Below, in pieces: positions 8,192-16,481 of a stretch of DNA of 64,000 nucleotides. The position numbers and the translations under genes were made by a program. Under the pieces are notes generated by a model. It was not told the DNA's origin. It saw nothing but the letters and a program-made list of their open reading frames with translations, and searched no databases. How positions within the stretch are numbered: position 1 is the stretch's first letter; every line of letters starts with the position of its first letter. This stretch comes from Halobacillus campisalis (lineage in GTDB: Bacteria > Bacillota > Bacilli > Bacillales > Halobacillaceae), in assembly GCF_030345335.1 (NCBI RefSeq), contig NZ_JAPVRC010000003.1:1-64000 (forward strand), in the 5' to 3' direction.

Positions 8192-9919
8192 TCACAATAG
8201 TTGAACTTTGACCCAGCCTCTGACTCCATTGACCATCCAAACCTCTTCAAATGAGGAAAGTTCCTTCACATGCAGCACTTTCTCCTTCACTCTATCATTT
8301 TTTAATAGCTCTTCCCTGAAAGTGCCTGCCAGTAATCCTGATTGTACAGGAGGAGTGAAAAAATCTCCTTGGTGTTTAACTACTAGGTTGGCCATAGTGA
8401 ATTCGGTGAGTTCCTCTCTCGTATTCCACAATAATGCAGCAAAAGCTCCTTCACGCTTATGGATATCGTAGACGGAGCGATGAGTGGTTTTATGGTACAA
8501 GAATGGATTCCTTTCATCTACTGGCTCCTCAGCCAAACAGCAAGTCACTTCATTTATCTCTTCGTTTATTTCTATGGCTTCTAATTCTGCCACCCCATGT
8601 TCGCTGAGGAGCAGCCTTACTTTATATTCTCCATCGTTGTGTTTGCTTACTAAATCATTCAGCTGGGTGATAACCTCATTCTTATCGAAAATGAAATTAA
8701 AATAGCTGGCTGAATCCTCTAGTCTATTAAGATGATTTTCCAGCAATGGAATCCTTCCATTTTCTAATTTCAGAGATTCAAGCAGCTTGAACTCAGGTCT
8801 TTTTTCAGTTAATAACTGTGCTTTTGTCTGCATTTCTTCATATTCGCCTATAGGGGTGGAATCCCAGGTTACCCCTCCACCGGTTCCATATACGGCTTGA
8901 TTCTCATCCAACATCACCGTTCTTATTGGGACATTAAATACGGCATCCCTCGAAGGAGTTATGTACCCGATTGCCCCGCAGTATATTTCTCTAGGAGATG
9001 CTTCAAGATCAGCAATATAATCCATCGTCCTTATTTTAGGAGCACCTGTTATCGATCCGCAAGGAAAAAGAGCACGGAAAATTTCATAAAATGAGAGCTC
9101 TCGATTAACTTCAGCTTCTATGGTCGAGGTCATTTGGTGAACAGTGGGATAAGTTTCTACCTCAAACAAACTAGAGGTGCGAACGGTACCTGAAACAGCA
9201 AGCTTCCCGAGGTCATTCCTTAATAAATCAACGATCATCAGGTTCTCCGCCCGCTCTTTTTCCGATTCTTTAAGAGTTCTCACCTGCTCTCGATCTGTTT
9301 CCAGTGTTACTCCCCGTCGCGCCGTACCTTTCATGGGCTTTGTTTTCAACTTTGCTTCCTGTTTTCTAAAAAACAGTTCAGGCGAAGCGGAAAGAACTCT
9401 CCGTCCTTCTCCCATATTCATATAGGCGCTGTAGCGGGAACGTTGATTATTGACAAGCTGCTTATAAAAAGCAAAATCATCTCCATGAAACGATGCGTTA
9501 AGGCGAGTCGTGTAGTTTACCTGGTACGTATCCCCCTTTTTTATTGCCGCTTTGATTTTTCTTAGTCCATCAGAATAGTTATCAAAATCACCATCCATAT
9601 TCCATTCAGAAACTTGATAAGGTTTATTCTCATGGACTAGCTCTTCACATAAAGGACTCTTAAAAACACCAAACCATAGAAGTGGCCACTTTGTACCGCT
9701 TTTCACTCGACTTGCTCCATCAAACGCAGGAGCTGCCTCATATGATACATACCCGGCCACGTAATTGCCTATTGAAAGTTCACGTTCTATTTTACGGAAA
9801 GCAGCTTTAACTTCTTCCCCACTATAAGCGGTTATGACACCAGAAGGACGAGTGAACTGCATTGGTTGTTTTTTGCCATTATCGTCTTCAAACTCAAAAT
9901 AAAGATGGGCATCATTCAT
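8192..9919 (-). CDS. pabB: Aminodeoxychorismate synthase I fused to aminodeoxychorismate lyase
   Basis: The 575-residue product is a fusion. Residues about 85-350 are the chorismate-binding domain (signatures GTARRG, IVDLLRNDLGK, FPCGSITGAPK and YCGAIGY). Residues about 370-575 resemble the PLP-dependent aminodeoxychorismate lyase, with EFTMANLVV near 520 and the late SGLLAGTFRE. Together they convert chorismate and ammonia to 4-aminobenzoate for folate. The start overlaps the pabA stop by 4 nt, so translation is probably coupled. Fused PabBC proteins are known in many bacteria, so the fusion itself is not novel. Confidence 0.9.
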   Translation of the reverse strand: MNDAHLYFEFEDDNGKKQPMQFTRPSGVITAYSGEEVKAAFRKIERELSIGNYVAGYVSYEAAPAFDGASRVKSGTKWPLLWFGVFKSPLCEELVHENKPYQVSEWNMDGDFDNYSDGLRKIKAAIKKGDTYQVNYTTRLNASFHGDDFAFYKQLVNNQRSRYSAYMNMGEGRRVLSASPELFFRKQEAKLKTKPMKGTARRGVTLETDREQVRTLKESEKERAENLMIVDLLRNDLGKLAVSGTVRTSSLFEVETYPTVHQMTSTIEAEVNRELSFYEIFRALFPCGSITGAPKIRTMDYIADLEASPREIYCGAIGYITPSRDAVFNVPIRTVMLDENQAVYGTGGGVTWDSTPIGEYEEMQTKAQLLTEKRPEFKLLESLKLENGRIPLLENHLNRLEDSASYFNFIFDKNEVITQLNDLVSKHNDGEYKVRLLLSEHGVAELEAIEINEEINEVTCCLAEEPVDERNPFLYHKTTHRSVYDIHKREGAFAALLWNTREELTEFTMANLVVKHQGDFFTPPVQSGLLAGTFREELLKNDRVKEKVLHVKELSSFEEVWMVNGVRGWVKVQLL

Positions 9920-10521
9920 GAAGTTACCTCCTTTCTTCGGTCATTGCTGAACTTTTTAGCTTTGGAATAAAAATTCTCCAGCATTTCAAACCCCCACTCC
10001 GTCAATATGGATTCAGGATGAAATTGGATCCCCTCAACCGGGTAAGCATTATGGCGAACTGCCATGACAGAAGAATCATGAGACATCGCACTGATTTCCA
10101 AACAAATGGGCATCTGCTCTATTGAAGCTTCAAGCGAATGATAGCGTGTCACTTGAACGGGGTTGGGAATGTGTTCAAACACAGACCTTCCATCATGTAT
10201 CATTTTAGAGACCTTCCCATGCATAGGTTTTTTCCCTTCAACAATCTGTCCGCCAAAATAGTCTACTATCAGCTGGTGGCCCAGGCATACCCCCAATATA
10301 GGTACTGTTTTATATAAAAATCCCAGCACTTCCCTGCATATACCTGTTTCATTTGTATTTCCAGGTCCTGGTGACAGAACAATCATATCCGGATCACATG
10401 ATCGCAAAGTTGCCAAAGTTAGGTCATCGTTCCTGTATACCATCACTTGATTATCCATCTGTTTGAAATATTGGACCAAGTTATAAGTAAAAGAATCATA
10501 GTTATCAATTATCACAATCAT
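9916..10521 (-). CDS. pabA: Aminodeoxychorismate synthase glutamine amidotransferase
   Basis: The 201-residue product is a class I glutamine amidotransferase with the oxyanion segment SPGPGNTNETG, the nucleophile segment GVCLGHQ (Cys about 79), and the catalytic His-Glu in GIQFHPES (about 168-175). It supplies ammonia to PabB. The family also serves anthranilate synthase (TrpG), and a dual role is possible; the overlap with a PabBC fusion makes PabA the main assignment. Confidence 0.9.
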   Translation of the reverse strand: MIVIIDNYDSFTYNLVQYFKQMDNQVMVYRNDDLTLATLRSCDPDMIVLSPGPGNTNETGICREVLGFLYKTVPILGVCLGHQLIVDYFGGQIVEGKKPMHGKVSKMIHDGRSVFEHIPNPVQVTRYHSLEASIEQMPICLEISAMSHDSSVMAVRHNAYPVEGIQFHPESILTEWGFEMLENFYSKAKKFSNDRRKEVTS

Positions 10522-10671
10522 CAGAGTAACACCTTCAATTATATATTCTCACGCTTCTATTATATCGATACTGAAAGAACTTTTCACTTTGGATCTATTT
10601 TCCTCTTTATCCTTTATATGATTGAAAATTAGTGATACAAGGTCAACTTTTCAAATAATTCCCTGAATTTA

Positions 10672-10725
10672 TTGAAAGTTGTGAAAATATAGTAGTATAA
10701 TTAACCGTGTATGTAAGCGCATACA
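10672..10725 (+). promoter_or_regulatory. cstA promoter with CcpA cre site
   Basis: TTGAAA (10672-10677), an 18-nt spacer and a perfect TATAAT (10696-10701) form the promoter. TGTAAGCGCATACA (10712-10725) fits the general cre consensus TGWNANCGNTNWCA and covers the expected early transcribed region. This fits repression of a carbon-starvation gene during growth on preferred sugars. Confidence 0.8.
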
Positions 10726-10762
10726 AAGATGGACGAACTATAAACTCTAAGGAGGGGTTAGG

Positions 10763-12499
10763 ATGAGTGCCATATGGTTAGCCGTAGGTGGAATGATTAT
10801 TTTCACTTTAGGTTATAAATACTATTCAAAATTCATTGCAGAAAAAATCTATCGTTTGGACCCGAATTTTAAAACGCCCGCCCATCAATATAAAGATGGT
10901 GTAGACTTCGTACCTACGAATAAATTCGTATTATGGGGACATCACTTCACTTCTGTAGCGGGAGCTGCTCCTATTGTGGGACCAGCGATCGCCGTTTACT
11001 GGGGCTGGCTGCCCGCCATACTGTGGGTGCTTCTCGGTACTGTTTTTGCGGCCGGGGTCCACGATTTTGGAACACTCGTCTTATCGGTCAGGAATAAAGG
11101 TCAATCGGTAGGTACACTTGCGGATAAATTGATCGGCCAGAGAGCTAAAATTTTGTTCTTATTCATAATTTTATTACTTGTATTGATGGTAAACGCAGTA
11201 TTTGCTTGGGTCATAGCAAACTTATTCATTTCATTCCCTGCCAGTGTATTATCCGTATTCATTCAAATTCCTTTAGCTATATGGATAGGGTATAGTGTTT
11301 ACAAACGAAAAGGAAATATGCTGTTGCCGTCAATTGTAGCCCTCGCGGTTATGTATCTTGCTGCCGTAGTGGCAAGCGGTGTTCCCGCCCTGCAAATTGA
11401 CCTCGTCCGCTACTTCGGTGGCGAAGGAGCCAGTGTTTTATTTGGACTGGATGCTACATCTATGGCGTTCTTTGTCTGGATTATTGTGCTTATGATTTAC
11501 GTGTATATCGCTTCTACTTTACCTGTATGGAAGCTTTTGCAGCCCCGCGATTATATTAATTCGCACCAGCTGATCGTAGGTCTAGGGTTACTTTATCTAG
11601 GTATGCTGTTTACAAATCCTGAAATAACTGCACCTGTCAGTAATTCATCAGCTGATACGTCGTGGTTCCCGCTCCTATTCATCACCATTGCTTGCGGTGC
11701 TATTTCTGGATTTCACGGCCTGGTAGCGTCTGGAACTTCTTCTAAACAACTAAACAAAGAAACAGACGCTCGCTTTGTCGGTTATTTAGGAGCTGTCGGT
11801 GAAGGCGCATTAGCTCTTGTCGCTATCATCGCCGTTATCACCTTCTTCCCTAGCACTGCTGAGTTTAGTGCTACGTATAGTGGTTTTGCAGCAGCCAGCG
11901 GTGAAGGTTTAGGAGTGTTTATTCAGGGCGCCGGTGTATTAGCTTCAGGACTGGGCATCCCTGCTTCTGTAGCTGCCACAATCGTTTCTGTTATCGTGGT
12001 GAGTTTCGCCGCTACAACTTTAGATTCGTCAGTTCGTCTTATGCGCTATATTATCGCAGAGCTGGGTACAGAGTATAATATTAAACCACTTACCAAAACA
12101 CACGTTGCTACGACAGTGGCGGTTGTATCCAGTGCTTGTCTTACTCTGATTCCTGAAGGTCCAAACGGATTCGGGTCCGGTGGATACCTTCTTTGGCCGC
12201 TGTTCGGTACCTCCAATCAGTTGTTAGCTGGCATAAGCTTACTCCTTATATCTATTTGGCTTAAGCGACAAGGTAGAAATTACTGGCCTGCTTTTATACC
12301 GATGGCATTTTTGATGTTCATGACTCTATATGCCATGATACTTCAAGTATTGACGCAATGGGCACCATGGGCAGAACAGAGTGATTGGCTCCTCTTTTCG
12401 TTCGGAGCAATAGTCCTTGTATTTGCTTTATGGATCTTATTTACTGCATTCAGCGCAATATTCAAAAGCGATAAAGACAGGATAGAAAAAAGTGCTTAA
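10763..12499 (+). CDS. cstA: Carbon starvation protein CstA family transporter
   Basis: The 578-residue product is a polytopic membrane protein of the CstA family, with about 16 predicted hydrophobic helices. Family features seen are the N-terminal GYKYYSKFIAEKI, GHHFTSVAGAAPIVGPAIA (about 58-76), the HDFGTLV segment, FHGLVASGTSSKQ (about 318-330) and LWPLFGTSNQLLA near residue 480. Members import peptides or pyruvate when carbon is scarce. The start follows the ribosome binding site AAGGAGGGG. The gene is first in a run of five same-strand genes; a weak hairpin lies after it (12505-12545), so downstream expression may be partly separate. Confidence 0.92.
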   Translation: MSAIWLAVGGMIIFTLGYKYYSKFIAEKIYRLDPNFKTPAHQYKDGVDFVPTNKFVLWGHHFTSVAGAAPIVGPAIAVYWGWLPAILWVLLGTVFAAGVHDFGTLVLSVRNKGQSVGTLADKLIGQRAKILFLFIILLLVLMVNAVFAWVIANLFISFPASVLSVFIQIPLAIWIGYSVYKRKGNMLLPSIVALAVMYLAAVVASGVPALQIDLVRYFGGEGASVLFGLDATSMAFFVWIIVLMIYVYIASTLPVWKLLQPRDYINSHQLIVGLGLLYLGMLFTNPEITAPVSNSSADTSWFPLLFITIACGAISGFHGLVASGTSSKQLNKETDARFVGYLGAVGEGALALVAIIAVITFFPSTAEFSATYSGFAAASGEGLGVFIQGAGVLASGLGIPASVAATIVSVIVVSFAATTLDSSVRLMRYIIAELGTEYNIKPLTKTHVATTVAVVSSACLTLIPEGPNGFGSGGYLLWPLFGTSNQLLAGISLLLISIWLKRQGRNYWPAFIPMAFLMFMTLYAMILQVLTQWAPWAEQSDWLLFSFGAIVLVFALWILFTAFSAIFKSDKDRIEKSA

Positions 12500-12563
12500 A
12501 TACAAAGAAGGTCGCTCAAATCGTTGTGCGGCTTTCTCTATTTAATTAAAGGAGGATCTTCAG

Positions 12564-12935
12564 ATGGTTGAAATTATGATTCTTCGTGCTGAAAAGGAAG
12601 TCGGAATGGGCTGCTGTGGAGGAATTTGCGGAGAAGGACTTGTCGAGATGAAAGATGAGTTCAGCCACCACGATGAAGACCGCTTGAGATTAGGTGAATT
12701 GTATCAGGAGCTCAAAGAAAAACATGGAGACCGAGTAAATATCTCTTTCTTAGACCCTAGAAATATAATCGCTATTGGTTTTTATTTCCTAAAGCAGACA
12801 AAGCAGAAGAATATCTCGATCTTAGAAGGAATGAACAATTTCATTTTCCAAATGAAATATAACGCCGTGTTCATCAATGGGAAACATTCTGAACACGAAC
12901 AGGATTATGATACACTGATTGAAGATATGCTCTAA
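12564..12935 (+). CDS. Small CCxxxC protein, ArsD-like metallochaperone candidate
   Basis: The 123-residue product is not a family I can name with certainty. Its N-terminus carries vicinal cysteines in GMGCCGGICGEG (C17, C18, C22). ArsD, the chaperone that hands As(III) to the ArsA ATPase, has C12, C13, C18 in a similar CC...GVCG setting near its N-terminus. The C-terminal half (KYNAVFINGKHS) could be the last strands of a thioredoxin-like fold, as in ArsD. The gene lies two genes upstream of an ArsA-family ATPase, which supports a chaperone role; this is inference. It has a strong ribosome binding site (AAAGGAGG). Confidence 0.6.
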   Translation: MVEIMILRAEKEVGMGCCGGICGEGLVEMKDEFSHHDEDRLRLGELYQELKEKHGDRVNISFLDPRNIIAIGFYFLKQTKQKNISILEGMNNFIFQMKYNAVFINGKHSEHEQDYDTLIEDML

Positions 12936-12965
12936 CAAGTCTCATTATAGGTGAGGGTGTCATCG

Positions 12966-13232
12966 ATGACAGACAAGAAATTTTCATTAAAGCGGTTATT
13001 CGAGTTTTATGATGAAGTATTAAGTCTCCCCCATAAAAACGAGGTAGCACGGGAGTTGAGGGATGAAGACGATCTCTTCCTCCTTCTCGTCTATTCAGAC
13101 TTACTCGGCATTCCTAATCCTGCTTTTTATTACACGCTGGAGTTGTATCCTTACATCATTGAAAAGTTTCACGACTGGCACCTTCGAATGGGTATGGAAA
13201 AATCTCCATTAGATGGGATCAGGTGCTGCTAG
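12966..13232 (+). CDS. cory-CC-star family small protein
   Basis: The 88-residue product ends in two adjacent cysteines (GIRCC, C87-C88) directly before the stop codon and has the conserved core GIPNPAFYYTLELYPY (about 51-66). These match the uncharacterised cory-CC-star family, named for its C-terminal Cys-Cys-stop and, as I recall, found near ArsA-type ATPases. The ATG at 12966 is preferred over an in-frame GTG at 12951 because GGTGAGGG lies at the right distance. The function is unknown; the terminal thiol pair could bind a soft metal or metalloid or pass a cargo to the ATPase. Confidence 0.75.
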   Translation: MTDKKFSLKRLFEFYDEVLSLPHKNEVARELRDEDDLFLLLVYSDLLGIPNPAFYYTLELYPYIIEKFHDWHLRMGMEKSPLDGIRCC

Positions 13233-13248
13233 AAAGGAAGTGTCGCTT

Positions 13249-14205
13249 GTGAATCATTTACAGAGCAACAACATCATCTTCGTTGGAGGTAAAGGCGGTG
13301 TAGGTAAGTCTACTTCGTCTGCCGCCATAGCTGTCGCCTTTGCCAGAGCTGGGCATAAGACGTTAGTTGTTTCTACTGACCCTGCCCATAACTTAGGAGA
13401 CATTTTCCATAAAAAGATCAAACACGATAAAACCAGACTCGAAGAAAACTTATGGGGAATTGAAGTCGACCCTGGACGAGAATCCAAGCGATACATTGAA
13501 GGTGTCAAAGATAACCTGCAGGGATTGGTCAAATCCCGTATGGTCGAAGAAGTGCATCGTCAAATCGATATGGCAAGTGCATCACCTGGAGCAGACGAAG
13601 CAGCTCTATTTGACCGTTTGATATCCATCATATTGGAGGAATCAGAGCATTTTGACAAAATCGTTTTTGATACGGCACCCACTGGCCATACGATCCGTTT
13701 ATTGACCCTTCCTGAACTTATGAGTGTCTGGATAGACGGGATGCTTGAACGCAGAAAAAAAATCACCGACAATTATACACAGTTGCTCAATGATGGAGAG
13801 CCTGTGGATGATCCCATTTATGAAATTTTGCAGAAAAGAAAAGAGAAGTTTGCAGCGGTTAGAGAAATTATCCTAGACAGCAGGCAAACGGGTTTCATTT
13901 TTGTATTAATCCCTGAACGCCTCCCTATTCTGGAAACCCAACAAGCGATCAAGCAGCTGGACCAGCATCACCTTCATATTAAAACGCTTATCGTTAATAA
14001 AGTACTTCCCGATTATGCAGATGGAGTATTTCTAGAAAAAAGGCGTCAGCAAGAGCGAAACTATTTAGAAGAAATCGACCGCACGTTTCCTAAACAGCGG
14101 AAGATTCAAGTTCCCCTCTTTGAAGAAGACGTTTCAGATATGGACAAGCTATCAACGTTTGCCGACCATTTAAACCAATTAATGAAGGAGGACACATCTA
14201 AATGA
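13249..14205 (+). CDS. ArsA/GET3-family ATPase without cysteines
   Basis: The 318-residue product is a single-domain ArsA/GET3-like ATPase. It shows the deviant Walker A GGKGGVGKST with signature lysine (13-22), switch I STDPAHNL (42-49), switch II DTAPTGHT (141-148) and a later VNKVLPD segment. It has no cysteine at all, so it lacks both the metalloid-triggering cysteines of E. coli ArsA and the zinc CxxC of Get3. The GTG at 13249 is chosen because AAAGGAAG lies 8 nt upstream; an earlier ATG would overlap the cory-CC-star gene. Its stop overlaps the next start by 4 nt. The cargo is unknown. Confidence 0.85.
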   Translation: MNHLQSNNIIFVGGKGGVGKSTSSAAIAVAFARAGHKTLVVSTDPAHNLGDIFHKKIKHDKTRLEENLWGIEVDPGRESKRYIEGVKDNLQGLVKSRMVEEVHRQIDMASASPGADEAALFDRLISIILEESEHFDKIVFDTAPTGHTIRLLTLPELMSVWIDGMLERRKKITDNYTQLLNDGEPVDDPIYEILQKRKEKFAAVREIILDSRQTGFIFVLIPERLPILETQQAIKQLDQHHLHIKTLIVNKVLPDYADGVFLEKRRQQERNYLEEIDRTFPKQRKIQVPLFEEDVSDMDKLSTFADHLNQLMKEDTSK

Positions 14206-15191
14206 AAGCTGTAGTACACGAAGAAATAGAAGGATTAGAGGGATTGACCTACCGGGAAATGGACCTTCCTGAAGTTGAACCGACCACAGTAAGAGTAAAG
14301 CTTAAAACAGCAGGGTTAAACCGTAGAGATGTAGCCGTCACATCCAGACACAAACCCGAGCAGCCACCTTTGATTTTAGGATCTGACGGTGCCGGTATCG
14401 TAGATGAAGTGGGTGAACATGTTCAGCACGTCAGCAAAGGTGATGAAGTGATTCTAAACCCAGGCATTGGGTGGAAAAATAACAGCGACGCTCCCCCTGC
14501 TGGTTTTGAGATCGTCGGACTTCCTGAGCACGGGACTTTTGCAGAGTATATCACTCTTCCCTCGGCTAATATAGAACGGAAGCCGGCACACTTGAACTGG
14601 GAAGAAGCCGGAGTCCTTTCCCTGGCTGCCCTCACTGCTTATCGTGTCCTGTTCACCCGTGCAAAAATTAAGTCTGGCGATACCGTAATGCTTCCGGGAA
14701 TCGGCAGCGGCGTATTGACCTTTGCATTAAAATTTGCCAAGGCCGCTGGTGCGAGAGTAATTGTCACCTCCCGTAGTGAAGACAAACTCGCTAAAGCTAA
14801 AGAATTGGGCGCTGACGTCGGCGTGTTGACTGAATCAGATTGGAATGAAGAATTAAAAGAAGAACAAGTAGATGTCCTTGTAGAAAGCATTGGCGGCGCT
14901 ACTTTTGATAAGTCTCTAGCCATTATCCGCAAAGGCGGTACAATCGTTACCTTCGGAGCCACTACTGATGATGAAGTGACCATCGACATTCGCAAATTTT
15001 TCTATGGTCAGTTCAACTTGTTAGGATCGACGATGGGCAGTGCGGAAGAATTCAAAGAACTGCTCGGTTTTCTTGCAAATCATAAGATTAAGCCTGAAGT
15101 GGACCGCATGTTCCCTCTATCCGACTATAAAGAAGCCTTTGAATATTTACGCGACTCTAAAAACTTCGGAAAAATCGGCTTTACGATATAG
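14202..15191 (+). CDS. Zinc-containing-type alcohol dehydrogenase/quinone oxidoreductase-like protein
   Basis: The 329-residue product is a medium-chain dehydrogenase/reductase. Residues 1-120 form the GroES-like domain (LNRRDVAVTSRHK, GSDGAGIVDEVGEHV) and residues about 130-290 the nucleotide-binding fold (MLPGIGSGVLTFALKFAKAAG). Typical zinc ligands are mostly absent, so it is closer to quinone oxidoreductases. It is translationally coupled to the ArsA-like ATPase by an ATGA overlap, which places it in the same operon. The substrate is not known; the coupling suggests a reductive step linked to the ATPase unit. Confidence 0.8.
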   Translation: MKAVVHEEIEGLEGLTYREMDLPEVEPTTVRVKLKTAGLNRRDVAVTSRHKPEQPPLILGSDGAGIVDEVGEHVQHVSKGDEVILNPGIGWKNNSDAPPAGFEIVGLPEHGTFAEYITLPSANIERKPAHLNWEEAGVLSLAALTAYRVLFTRAKIKSGDTVMLPGIGSGVLTFALKFAKAAGARVIVTSRSEDKLAKAKELGADVGVLTESDWNEELKEEQVDVLVESIGGATFDKSLAIIRKGGTIVTFGATTDDEVTIDIRKFFYGQFNLLGSTMGSAEEFKELLGFLANHKIKPEVDRMFPLSDYKEAFEYLRDSKNFGKIGFTI

Positions 15192-15199
15192 AACCTATC

Positions 15200-15233
15200 C
15201 CCCTATGAGCTGCTGCATCATAGGGGTTTTCTT
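15200..15233 (+). terminator. Terminator of the cstA-to-oxidoreductase gene run
   Basis: The stem CCCCTATGA/TCATAGGGG with a 9-nt loop is followed by TTTTCTTCT directly after the oxidoreductase stop codon. Confidence 0.85.
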
Positions 15234-15362
15234 CTCCCGAAAATCAGCCATCGTTCTACTTTAATTTCTAAGCTTAAAGCATTGATAATCTCAGCTTAAA
15301 ATTATAATATTAATAGTATTGACACTGTGACGCGGTAAAGAGCACGGAAAGGAAGTGCGACT

Positions 15363-15983
15363 ATGAAGATATTAATAGTAGATGACGATGAATCCCTTCG
15401 TACAATGATGAAAACCTTATGCGAAAAAGATGGATTGAAAGCTGATACCGCAGTTGACGGGCGCGATGGCCTCTATTTATTCAACAAGCATCATTACGAC
15501 ATACTTATTGTGGATTATCACATGCCGATTATGGACGGCTTAGAATTTGTTCGGCAAATCCGCTACGAGAACCAGCAAATCCCTATTTTAGTACTTACAG
15601 AAGATGACCGTCAGGAAACAGCGGACAGATTCATAAAAGAAGGAGCGACTGACTTTTCCCTGAAGCCGATCAAAGCTCTGGATATCATCTCCCGCATTCA
15701 CCTTCACATTCAAATTGTCAACATGAGACAGCGTCTAAAAGTAGAAGAAGATGTATATACCGCAAAAGGAATCAGTAAAGGGACCCTTGACTCAATCGCT
15801 GCTTACCTTCAAGATCACCATACACCAAAATCAGTGGATGAAATCTCCTCGAGTGTCGGCCTTGCTTACCCGACGGTATACAGATATTTGATGCATTTGC
15901 TGGAAGAAGGAAAAGTGAAACAAGTCGTCCGACACCAGAAAATCGGCCGCCCAAAAAAATTATATGAATGGTACACCCACTAA
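15363..15983 (+). CDS. Orphan response regulator, REC plus C-terminal HTH
   Basis: The 206-residue product has a receiver domain (1-120) with the acidic pair VDDDES (6-11), the phosphoacceptor Asp in VDYHMPIMDG (about 50-59) and the conserved lysine in SLKPIKA (about 100). The C-terminal part (about 130-206) is a winged-helix-like DNA-binding domain (SVGLAYPTVYRYLMHLLEEG) of the CitB/DctR/MalR type. Such regulators usually pair with sensors for C4-dicarboxylates or citrate, but no kinase gene is adjacent, so it is an orphan here. GGAAAGGAAG precedes the ATG. Confidence 0.85.
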   Translation: MKILIVDDDESLRTMMKTLCEKDGLKADTAVDGRDGLYLFNKHHYDILIVDYHMPIMDGLEFVRQIRYENQQIPILVLTEDDRQETADRFIKEGATDFSLKPIKALDIISRIHLHIQIVNMRQRLKVEEDVYTAKGISKGTLDSIAAYLQDHHTPKSVDEISSSVGLAYPTVYRYLMHLLEEGKVKQVVRHQKIGRPKKLYEWYTH

Positions 15984-15994
15984 AAATGAAAAGA

Positions 15995-16028
15995 AACGCC
16001 CCAGGTCGACTGGCGGCGTTTTTGTTTG
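15995..16028 (+). terminator. Terminator after the response regulator gene
   Basis: Nested stems (AACGCC with GGCGTT, and CCAG with CTGG) end in a run of T with one G (GTTTTTGTTTG). Confidence 0.8.
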
Positions 16029-16154
16029 TTCAATGAGACAGTCACTTATACAAGTCCACACTTATTTTGCCTCTTTAGACGGCTTGTCCGCCCCCATATT
16101 TCCCAATAACAATTCACACCTTCCCGTGGTAACATATATATAAGGAATCTTTCT

Positions 16155-16370
16155 TCTTTAGTCGAGGAAGGAAGATAAAACCGAAGTCCTGATTTCGCTT
16201 CCCGTGTTGTTGTCAGTTGCATCCAAGTTACTTATAACATGTCAGGAAACGAAACCGTTCCCACAGACGGCGATTCCGCAGGGTCTGGCCGATGCTGAGG
16301 GAGCTGTTCACTATTTGACCCCCCTTTTTCCAATAGCCGGTAGCCTTCCAGGTTACCGGCCCTTTTTTTC
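16155..16370 (+). ncRNA. Probable 6S RNA (Bacillus bsrA/bsrB type)
   Basis: No gene lies between 15983 and 16482. The sequence begins CGAAGTCCTGATTTCGC, continues GTGTTGTTGTCAGTTGC...CCAAGTTAC, and later has GAGGGAGCTGTTC; from memory these match blocks of Bacillus 6S RNA. It folds as a long irregular hairpin: GCTTCCC pairs with GGGAGC, TCAG-TT-GCATC pairs with GATGCTGA, and the tip holds CAGAC/GTCTG with GCG/CGC inside. A strong terminator (GCCGGTAGCC/GGTTACCGGC then TTTTTTT, 16336-16369) closes it. A possible promoter is TTCACA (16113) with TATATA (16137). It would bind sigma-A RNA polymerase. The call rests on recall, not a covariance model. Confidence 0.6.
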
Positions 16371-16481
16371 CTTAAATAGAAAATAACCCCTCCAGCCTGC
16401 CCCTCCCTTCTCATTTAAAAGGAATTGAACATGGGAATGTAGAATGTTTGAATTACAACTAAAAAAAGAGAGGGATACCCC

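Noticed and set aside
9916-10521. Amidotransferase gene as trpG of a tryptophan operon.
   Set aside because: It overlaps a PabBC fusion and no trp gene is near; dual use with anthranilate synthase remains possible.
13213-13249. Upstream ATG (13213) as the start of the ArsA-like ATPase.
   Set aside because: It would overlap the cory-CC-star gene and lacks a well-placed ribosome binding site, whereas the GTG at 13249 has AAAGGAAG 8 nt upstream.
12564-14205. A standard arsenic-resistance operon.
   Set aside because: No arsR, arsB/acr3 or arsC is present, the ATPase has no cysteines, and cstA lies upstream; only the CC...C motif and ATPase family recall ars systems.
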